From Neoscytalidium dimidiatum (taxonomy: Eukaryota > Ascomycota > Dothideomycetes > Botryosphaeriales > Botryosphaeriaceae): 64,000 nucleotides of DNA. Location of the stretch: the NCBI GenBank assembly GCA_037367355.1, contig CM074700.1, positions 1,860,001 through 1,924,000 of the forward strand. The letters run 5' to 3'. The notes beneath the pieces are model-generated. The model was not told the DNA's origin and searched no databases. It worked only from the letters and a program-made list of their open reading frames with translations. The position numbers and the translations under genes are program-made. This document shows positions 55,131 to 64,000 of the stretch, in pieces; position 1 is the first letter of the stretch; each line of letters opens with the position of its first letter.

Positions 55131-57791
55131 TCAAAGCTCGCCATCCCCCAGCACAGCACCTGCATTCTTCTCTCCCTCCACAGCAGGCGGCTGCTCTTCC
55201 GCTCGTGGCGCCGGGATCCAGCCGAACTGCTCCTGAATCTCATCGCGGTCCATGGTGCCGATGAAAGCGCGCTCAATGAAAGTATACCAGACGTGGTTCT
55301 TCGAGCCCTTCTTGTGATGTCTGTTCTTCTTCTTCTTTTTCTTCTTCTTCTTCTTCTTCTCCACTTCCACGTCCTCATCTTCCTCCCATTCTGCATCCTC
55401 TTCGTCGTCATCGATCTCGTGAACATCGTAATCATCGTCATAATCGCTCTCATCTTCTCGGTCGGCGAGCTCGCGTTCCTCGTCTTCCCTGTTATCCCCG
55501 ACCAACCCGTTTAGCACATCAACGCCATCCTCCCAGGCCTTCGCCGCCTCCGCAAGAAGCTCCACGTCCTCATCAAGATTCTTTCCATTAGCCTTATTTC
55601 CTTTCTTGCTTTTCTTCCCCTTCTTCTTCTTCTCCTTTCCGCCGTCTTCATTGAAACTTCCTATGCGCCTCGCTAAGTTGATATAACTCCGCATCGTCAA
55701 ATCCTTCAGCCTGAATGGATCGCTCATGTTATGAGTCTGGTAGAAAACCTCAAACTCGAACGGAAGCGGGTGCGGTGTTGGGTGCTTTGGCTTCTTGCCA
55801 CGATGCTTGCCTTCGCGCCAGCGCTGCGCACCGAAGCCGTCGCCGAAGTCCGCGTCGTCGCCCTCCGTGTAGTCGGCGTAGAGAAGCGATGTCGGGTTCG
55901 TGGTATTCGCGTCCTCAACACCTGCGGTGGCAGCAAGGTACGCGGCCGCCTTGTGGAAATCATTATTGATTCGAGTCAAGTTGGCGTAGTACTGCGTGTA
56001 GCCTAGAAGAGAGAGGGTCTGGGGCGAGTATGCGGGGCCGGGCGGCGCGGATTTGGATGGCGGCTTGGGGACGGTGAACTTATACTTCTTCTTTTTCTTG
56101 TGCTTCTTCTTCTTCGCAGATTCCTTGTCTTTGGACTCCTTGCTTGAGGAGAAGTCATCATCGTCCTCATTTACTTCTTCCGCATCATCGAACTCCTTCT
56201 CAAAGATCTCCTGAAGGCGTTCCTCCGGCTCACGTCTGGAATATTCCGCATTTCCGGTGGCGTCTAGTCTGGTGATGTTGTAGTCGAAGATCCTCAGGGT
56301 TGGGAAGTAGTTCGGAACGATGGAGGGGCCAACGAGGGAGAAGCTGAAACGCTCACCCCACGGTCCGCCGATTTCCTCCAGGAACTTGTCGTTCCTCCTC
56401 TTCCCCTTCTTCTTCCATCCGAAGAACTCTTGTACCCGACCAACCATCGACTCCTCGTTGTCGTCATCGTCCTCGGCGCTAGCTTTGACGCCCTTCTTCG
56501 CCTTTGGATCCGGCAGGTTCGCCCACTCGTTCCGCAGGTCCATCAAGTAATCGGACGCGCTCAGAGCAGCGACATCGCCATCAGGGTTCAGCGAGATCTT
56601 CTGCTTCAGCGAGCCCTTCATCTTGCCCTTCTCCGTCGATTTCCTAATGTCGTTGAAATCCTGGAGCTGGAAGTGGTCGATGTTCATATGACCGTACAGT
56701 GCCGTGATGACGACATCGCGGTACTGGCGCATCCACAAGGTATACTTCTGCCAGCAGGTCTCATCCCAACTCTGTTTGTTCTCAGTCCGTGCGGGCGGGA
56801 CGTGTCCGATTAGAATGGCCTTCATGCCGCGCTCGCGTAGGATCTGTAGTTGGATGCGTAGCCACTCAAAGTGCTCGTAGCCCGGTTCCGACTTGATCGC
56901 GCAGCCGTCGACGGCCGAGTTCGAGTCGAAGAAGTACCTATCCCGCGTTAATCCCGTGTCTGCCGATTCGTGGTGCTCCTCTATTTGCGGGACTCACATG
57001 GTGTTCAGGCTGAAGATAGCGAGCTTGTTCGGGATAGCCTCGACCTGGAACCATCCACCCCTCTGGAACTGGTGCCTCTGCTCCTCCGGGATGAAGCTCC
57101 GCCATATATCCAGATAGGTCGAGGTCCAGCGGTTGGGACCCTCAAGGAAAATGTTGTGCGGCAGGATGTCGTTGTTGCCAACTGTCGGGATGATGGGAAT
57201 GACGAAGTCGTTGGTCGGGTCGTCGTCATCGTCATCGGAGCGAGCGAAGACCTCCCTGAACTTGGTGACGATCAATTCGTTCAGCTCGGAGACCTGCTTG
57301 TCGCTGCGAGGGTATTTCTCGTCGTTATCGTGGCGGGCCGAATCGCCGGTCCAGACGATGAAATCGATGTCATCGCGGATGTTGTCGCGTATCCAGTCGA
57401 AGGTGGCATTCACCAGGGTCAGCGGGGTGTCGCATCCCGATGTCTCTGCGCCGTAATAGCCAGCTGGGCCATGTCCGCGGTGACAGGCGCCGTTGCGCGA
57501 GGTGCTGGCATAGGTCTTGTAGAAGGGATCGGGGTGGAAGTCTGGCGGCGGAGATCAGCACTCAATTGCGACGCGCCGCGGGACGAATTGTATCGGGTGC
57601 GCACCCGTAACATGGAGGAATCTGCCAGTCAGAGGGCGCGAACGTGATCGCGTGCGGAGAACAGAGGGTACGTCTCCCCCATTTTTGCTGCGGCTCGCAT
57701 CTGCTGCAGGTACGCTAAGCGCAGACGCGGGCGGGACGATCAGAGCCGAGGCGAGCGCGCAGGTCAAGGAGATTGCGGGCCGCAGAATCAT
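55131..57791 (-). CDS. PPN1: Vacuolar endopolyphosphatase, Ppn1 type
   Basis: Exons 57791-57605, 57541-56998 and 56937-55131 give 845 aa, longer than yeast Ppn1 (674). The N-terminus MILRPAISLTCALASALIVPPASA is a signal peptide or signal anchor. Calcineurin-like metallophosphatase motifs are intact: DFHPD (63-67, joined across the first intron), WTGDSARHD (126-134), GNND (184-187), IGHVPPA (about 287-293) and GHMNIDHF (326-333). The extra length comes from Lys- and Asp/Glu-rich low-complexity inserts after about 380, including long KKKKK and DDDEED runs close to the C-terminus. The enzyme cleaves inorganic polyphosphate chains internally; yeast Ppn1 works in the vacuole after proteolytic maturation. 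It faces gde1 tail to tail. Confidence 0.94.
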
Positions 57792-60727
57792 GGTGGGAAA
57801 AGAGGAGAAAAGGGAATAACACCCTTGATGAGGGCTGGCAGCACGCGGTCTATATCTTCTCTGTGATTCTCGCAAGCGCAGGTGCGACTTGGAGGCATGA
57901 CTTGGCAAGCGCGCGAGGCACGTCTCTTTCTACGACACGAGCATAGGGCAGGCGCTGCCATTGGTGGCCGGCGGCCATGACGTTGGCGTCAAGGGGGCCC
58001 AGCTGCTGAGACGGCTGACCTGAGCCACCATGGTGCTCAACAGTCGACCGCCTCAGTTCGCCGCAGTCCGACAGCAGTCGCGTGGCAACAGGTTACAGCC
58101 CGCCCGGTCTTGTGATGCCCCGGACGACTTGCAGTCCTCGCACAACGCTGCCCGTGCCGGATCTTGCGCTCCCGCCGCCCAGTCCGCAAGGCCCGCCGTT
58201 GCACTTCGAGAGTCACACGCCAGCCGCCTTGTTTCTGCTGAAAACGCACGCTGCCGGCCCGTCGACGCGAGCGGAAACACCCCCTTCCTTAGAATACAGC
58301 CCTTCGATCCTTTGATGCCGCGCCCATGTCATCCTGCCTTCGCCGAGGACACGTCTCGGGCAACAAGCTGGTAAGCAGAGTGCATCAGAGCAGAACTTTA
58401 ATGCTGCCCTGGCCGGCACAGGCATCTCGATTCTGGGCAATGCCGGGCCATAAGCCGCGAGACCTGACGGTAGGGCATCAGCACCCGATAATCCACCGGC
58501 GACGCTCCAGGGCCAAGGACTAAGGACCAAGGGACGTCCAGATGCTCTCCTCCTTCCACGGCACTTCGGCACCGCTACCGCAGAAATCGGACGAAGCCTC
58601 GCACCGGTCTCTGCTGACATCCACGCTCTGCTCCACATCGTTCTTTCCGCTCATCCGTATGCCCTGATCCCACGCAGAAAAGCAAAAGCGCAAAGTGAAA
58701 AAGAAAATCTCCGCCGACGGGACGAACGCCTTCTGACGGCCAAAAGCCTGGAGAGTGACCCCTGTCACAGCAGAACCCGACTAGGGGTAGCGCTGCTGCA
58801 CTCATGTATCATTACGTCTGTCTTACACCAGGTACACCCACGCCCGCCGCGCCGGCCAGGCTTGACGGTCTTGCGGGCTCTGTTCTCGCCCAGTAGCCCG
58901 GCTGAAACCCCCGAAAGCGCATGCAGGCTTAGCCAACAACAACGTGTGCTCGCATACCGCCTCTCCCAAAAGCCTCATCACCTACCTCTATCCCGCGCCA
59001 TTTTCCTATTTGCTTTTACCGCTCAGCGCCGTCCCTCCGTGCTCCGCTCAGCTTCCCCCGCGCTTTCCCGCGGCCGATGCCAGTGTGACATACGGAGACC
59101 CTCTCGCGCAAAATTGAAATATGATGCAAATAAATAAATCCCGCAATGGGGCACAGCTATTGGCCGCTATCACGTCCAACCTGACCACCCCCGGGCCAGC
59201 CGATCCCCAGACTTTCGTGATTCTCACCATACCCTGCAGTGGCTCACTGGAAGCTTCCACCTGCCCTAGTCAGCCACCCAGGGTTTCGACATCTCGTATA
59301 TGCGTCGCATCAAACGGTCCCGAGGCTCCGGACATAGAAATGAACGGAGGGAAAAAAAATAAAACTACGCAATCGGCGGTCACAAGTTGAGAGTGCGTCG
59401 GCGTCGGTGACGTCTTACGACCCAAAGAGGGCACTGGGATCAGCACAGCGATTCGAGGTGGGCTGGTCATAAGCTACTCTCTCTTCTCGAAGGATTATGC
59501 ACAGCCATCCAGAACGATTCGTCGAGATGTTTGCACGTTGATGTACGTGCGCAGGCTACCCGAAAGCTTGTTTTTTCTTAAAAAAAAAAGAAAAGAAAAG
59601 AAAAGAATGAATGAAATAAATCTCCGATTCCGGGTGTCCTTGCGGATGCTCCTCCAGATCAAGTTATTGTCCAACTGCCTCTCAGCACAGTCATAGGGAC
59701 CACTGCAGACGACCCACCACACAACTATTGAGGCCGAGCTTACTGGTGTTCCGTTCACAGGGAGGTGCTAGACTTATTATGCGATTTATAAGATGCTGCT
59801 CGGTAAGTCAAAAATGCGCACGTGGAGCTGATGGTAACCTTCCTGATGGAGATGTGGTACCAAGTTATATGACATGTACTGTACATGAAGGCAAGTGGGT
59901 GCTTGAAACTATCACATGAGCTGAGATGGGCGATGACTTTGCTATTGCAGTACTTTTATAGCCATTTCCACGCAGAGAAACACATCGTGCCAAAACTGTC
60001 AGATTCAAGTCATACTTCCAGAGTAGATGAAAATTGAGACTTTCCGAATATGCATAGGTTTCTATTTTTGCTAAAAGGACAGCGCGCACCTACTATTTTG
60101 GGATATCGCTGCGTGTGACGTGCCCATACTCAAGAATCAAAGCGCCCAAAAATCAGCGGGTCCACATTAGCATCACTCATTTAGGTCTTAGAAGATTATT
60201 CAATCAAAGACGGCATCTTATTTGTTCTCTCGTCGTTCTCCGCCTATACTGCGGAAGAGCCTACAACAAGTATCCTACCCTATCTGTATGATGAAGTTAT
60301 CCCGAGAGGAGTAGTAGATGATGCCACTTTATGCTTGCTTTCTGCATGCCCAGTGTTCCACCTCCGCGTGTCTGGGTCGTAGAAAGATGAAAAATGTAAA
60401 GATATGCTCGACCTTGTCAGGGTCTTTTCCCCCTCCGTCTGTGCCGAGCGCCCGCCAAATATGCAAGGGACATTTCGGTCATGAAGCCGATGGTAAAAAA
60501 AGGACTCATCAAACCCCACCAAAGCCTATTGATACTCCTCGATGCCCCTAGTAGTGAAGACGTGCGCAGTCTCCGTTGAAACGAGCCGAGTGGGAAATGA
60601 AGAAGATGGAAAGAAAACCAAATACCCAAACACCATGCTATGCTGTGTTGATGCAGAGATTGATGGCAAACATGCCCCGCCATAGCTTAAGGAACGCCAT
60701 TCCCATGCCCATGTGTCTCTGATGCCA
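57792..60727. other. 2.9 kb intergenic region
   Basis: No supported gene. The left part is the GC-rich promoter of the endopolyphosphatase gene, and the right part (59500-60700) is more AT-rich and forms the 3' flank of the CHD1 gene. A run of A-rich sequence lies at 59580-59607. Short frames show no motifs. Confidence 0.45.
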
Positions 60728-63700
60728 CTATTCTGTGGCTTTTGATCCTTCCCCATTCGTCGTCACATTCGCTGCTTTATCCTTCTCTTTGTTGTTGTGC
60801 CCCTCACTCGCCACCTTAGGTTTATCCTGAGCACCACCGCCAGCCTTGGGGTCAGCTTTGGCCTTTTCTTGCTCCCCGTTTGCTGCCTTAGCCTTCTCTT
60901 CCGATATCTTGATCTTTTGATACATGTCATTGAGCTTCGAGCCTTCGACACCTTTACTCGGCCAATAATTGTTTGCAACGAAATCCCTGAGTGCTGTTAG
61001 GAAATGACGATGGTTCTCGTTTCAATCTTCCAATGTTGACTTACCATAAACGAGCCTTCTCTGTTGGGCTCGCCCGCTCTCGCAGTGTCTGCGAAATATA
61101 TTGACCAATCTTCTTGAACTGCTTTTTCAACGCTACAGACCTCTCCACACGTTCCGGAATCAACTGAGGAGTACATTTGACAAGAGAGTCAAGGTTTTCT
61201 TGAACAGGCTTGAGCATCTTCGCCGAGTGATTGTCGCGGCCCGAAACTCCATTCTGATTGCTTGACTCCCGGCGGTGATGGCTTTCATTTGAATGGCGAG
61301 GTCGCTCATCCGACCTATGGTGCTTGTGCTTGAGCTTGTGCTTATCGTCAAGCTCACCGCTGGCTTTCCGACGAACTTCGGGAGTTCCGTTGCGGTCAGG
61401 TTTCTCAGAGCGACGATCCACGCTGTGCCGATGTTCACTGTGGCGATGCTCGTGACGATGTTCGCCTTGACTCTGAGCGCGATGACGAGCTCTATCTTGA
61501 TCCCGGTTGACTTTACGCATGTTAGCAGGTCCTGGGCTGGCGGAGCCGCTGGCTTGCTTCTCTGGTCGACGAGAAGCATTCCATTTCTTGTTGTTGCGGT
61601 GATGGTTCTCCAGGGCTCTCTTCGCCGCGGCATTCGTGCCATTGGCGGCCTTATCCTTCAGCACGCTGATGAGGTAGTTGGCCCGACGGACAAGGTGTAC
61701 TGCTCCAGGGGATTTGGCATTCTTGTCGTCAGCCTTGCTGCGCTCCTCCTTCTTATCGACACGATGCTCTTCGAGGAAGAATTTGTCCTGCATTCCGAGC
61801 TCAGGGTCATCCCGTATAGCGACCCACGAACCGTAGCCATGCCGTGTGATGCCAACAGCCAACATACCATCCTCGCGTGCTCCCCAGGAACAGGTGTAAT
61901 GTGCCGGTTTCGATGCCTCAGGCAAACGGAAATTGCGCCAGTCAGAAGCTGACTCAACAGCTTCCTTGATCAGCCTCATCTCATTCGGCCGTTCTAGGAT
62001 TGTCTCGGCGTTCAGCCTCTTGACACCTTTCCAATCAAACAGAATGGCCTTCTTGTCCTTCTTCGTGAGAATCTTGTTGTTTTCACGGGCAATGGCCTCA
62101 TTCTTCGCTTGCTCCTCTCTTAGCAAGTCACGGCAGTGGTCCATGACCTCCTTGAGAGTTGCCTTAACCACCTCACGATCGCGAGAGGTCAACTTGGCTT
62201 CCTTGATCATCTCGTCGCCACGCTCCTCAATAGACCCGAACTTCTCATGGGCACGGATAAGGTTGCGGATTTCCTTCTCAGAAAGCGGCCGCTTTGGATC
62301 ATCATCCGGGCTAGACTCGTCGCCGGATTGCACAGCTTCTGCAGCTTCCTGAGCAGCCTGGCGGGCTCGTTTTTTCGCAGCACGTTGCTCGCGCTCCTCA
62401 TTCGGAGCCTTGCGCTTCCTTGGCTGGCTTTGTTCGATCTCTCTGGCTAGGAATTCCTCGTCTTGCTTCCGCTTCTCTTCGGCTTTGAGTTCTTCAAGTT
62501 GATCCTTAGGAATGATATCGTCCCACTCAAGGTCGAGTTTGACGTCGGTGTACTCAAAGCTCTTGAGGAACTCCTCACCACCATCAGTGGTGATGCCTTC
62601 AGGCTGCTCGGTCTTGTGTTCTTCGGCATTCTCAAGAACAGCATCAATATCCAGCTCTTCTAGCTTCTTCTGGTTTCCAGTTTGCTCAAACATCTTCTGG
62701 CCGCGCTTCTTGAGAATACGGTTGATATCGTCCGACGATGTGGGTTCTGCAACAGCCCGAGCTGCCCGATCGAACGCCTCCTTGTCACCCTTGTCCGTAA
62801 CAGCCCGTTGGATTGTGATGTACTCAAGCATGAGCTTGTTGCGTGCGCGCTCGAGCACCTCTTCCTCGACAGTGTCTTTCGACACAAGTCGGTACACTGT
62901 GACGGGGTTCTTCTGACCGATACGGTGAGCACGAGCCATAGCCTGAAGATCAGCCTGGGGGTTCCAATCTGAGTCAAAGAGAATGACAGTGTCGGCTGTC
63001 ATCAGGTTGATGCCCAAGCCACCCGCTCTAGTGGATAGCAAAAAGCAGAAGTCTTGACTATCGGTGGCGTTGAAGTGGTCGATCGCTTGTCGCCTCTGGC
63101 CAGAGGTGATCGTACCATCCAGCCGCTGGAACTGATAGCCGCGAAGTTGCAAATAATCACCGAGGATATCCAGCATTTTCACCATCTGACTGAAGATAAG
63201 GACACGATGATTGTCCTTCTTCAATTTCGTCAAGAGCCGATCGAGGAGCATCATCTTGCCACTGCTCGTAACAAGTGCCTTAAGCTGATCTTCTCGGCGG
63301 TAATTGCCCGCGAGCATACGTTCTTCGGCACCGGGGAACATGTAAGGGTGATTGCTAGCTTTCTTCAGCTCCATCATAATGTTGAGTAGCGACTGCTTCG
63401 GACCCTTGCCACCTTGATTGAGGGCGGCGTAGTTTCTTGTCAGTATATTCTTGTAGTACTCGAGCTGGAGATCAGACAATTCGACACGAATAATCTTCTC
63501 GGTCTTAGGCGGTAAGTCGTTCTCTACTTTCTGCTTGGTTCGGCGGATCATGTACGGGCTGATCGCATTCGTGAGCTCGGCAATCTTCTGGCTGGCCGTT
63601 TCCGACTGCAGATCAATATTCTCATCGACTTCAACCATCCCAGGCATGATGAAGTCCATCAGTGCAGAAAGCTCGCCCAGGGTATTTTGCATGGGAGTAC

Positions 63701-64000
63701 CCGTAATGAGAAGTCTACTGGGGGCGCCAAAGTCCATCAACTTTGCATACAGCTGGGACTCGCGGTTTTTGAGCCGATGAGCCTCATCTACGGCCATGAA
63801 TTGCCACTTGATCTGCGACAGGAACGCGGAGTCCGCGAGCACGAACTCGTAGGTAGTCAAGAGAACGTTGAATTTAGTCCTCTTCGGATTGCCGTCGACG
63901 AGCATCTCGTACTCGCGAATTATTTTTCGAGATGCTTCGTTGCCGTTGTAGACAACGTAATTCATGTCAGGCGCCCAGTTGTCAAATGTCTCTGCCCAGG
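60728..64000 (-). CDS. CHD1: Chromodomain helicase CHD1-type chromatin remodeller (C-terminal part; N-terminus outside window)
   Basis: Two exons are visible, from the right edge to 61045 and from 60986 to 60728, and together encode about 1070 residues. The Snf2 ATPase begins before the edge. Visible are DEAHRLKN (motif II), TGTPMQN (III), FSQMVKMLDILGDYL, the STRAGGLGINL block (V) and ARAHRIGQK (VI). Then come an acidic-basic linker, the SANT/SLIDE-like region (around KAILFDWKGVKRLNAETILER and WGAREDGMLAVGITRHGYGSW), and a His/Arg/Ser-rich segment. The CHD1 helical C-terminal domain follows (LDSLVKCTPQLIPERVERSVALKK, then LWDFVANNYWP spliced across the last intron). The tail is Lys/Ala/Glu-rich. 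CHD1 spaces nucleosomes in transcribed genes. The tandem chromodomains would lie to the right, beyond this window. Confidence 0.95.

Overview
This window looks like nuclear DNA from a filamentous ascomycete of the Pezizomycotina. Dothideomycetes is possible, but the sequence does not fix the class. The genes are interrupted by short spliceosomal introns (mostly 50-65 nt) with GTA/GTG donors, CTAAC-like branch sites and YAG acceptors. The proteins are typical fungal housekeeping and signalling products. No bacterial operons, CRISPR arrays, rRNA genes or recognisable intact transposons are seen. Exon structures below were rebuilt by hand from splice signals and reading-frame continuity.

Layout, left to right. 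A possible 3' end of a gene (1-51) is followed by about 2 kb without a clear gene. A single-pass membrane protein (2061-3627, -) and a conserved fungal unknown (7073-7909, +) diverge from a 3.4 kb intergenic region. Next come the PUF6/PUM3 nucleolar pumilio protein (8716-10945, +), a 5.75 kb gene-poor stretch, a Ser/Ala-rich single-pass surface protein (16700-18298, +), a Cus2/HTATSF1 splicing factor (18797-20364, -) and an ammonium permease (21021-22727, -). A 4.5 kb gap separates the permease from an Ssk2/Ssk22-type MAPKKK of the HOG pathway (27204-31467, +). Then follow argininosuccinate synthase (32140-33632, +), a 2',3'-cyclic nucleotide phosphodiesterase (33950-34937, -) and a She4/CRO1/UNC-45 myosin chaperone (35293-37752, +).

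The right half holds an intron-containing tRNA-Ile(AAT) (38516-38623, +), a secreted chitin deacetylase with four CBM18 modules (39466-41650, -), an AT-hook protein (44278-46653, -) and a second, probably damaged tRNA-Ile(AAT) (47879-47982, -). It continues with an SPX-ankyrin-GDPD glycerophosphodiesterase of the Gde1 type (49974-54166, +), an endopolyphosphatase of the Ppn1 type (55131-57791, -) and the C-terminal two thirds or so of a CHD1 chromatin remodeller running off the right edge (60728-64000, -).

The genes do not form one pathway. Two neighbours, gde1 and ppn1, both belong to phosphate homeostasis and are convergent. The most distinctive features are small-exon gene structures: a 4-nt internal exon that restores the metal-binding E-x-D spacing in gde1, an 18-nt frame-neutral exon inside a transmembrane helix, and a 7-nt start exon in the phosphodiesterase gene. 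Also notable are matching phase-2 introns in two CBM18 repeats, a pair of tRNA-Ile genes of which one has a broken T stem, and Gcn4/CPC1-type sites upstream of and inside the argininosuccinate synthase gene. I did not find a convincing new multi-gene system.
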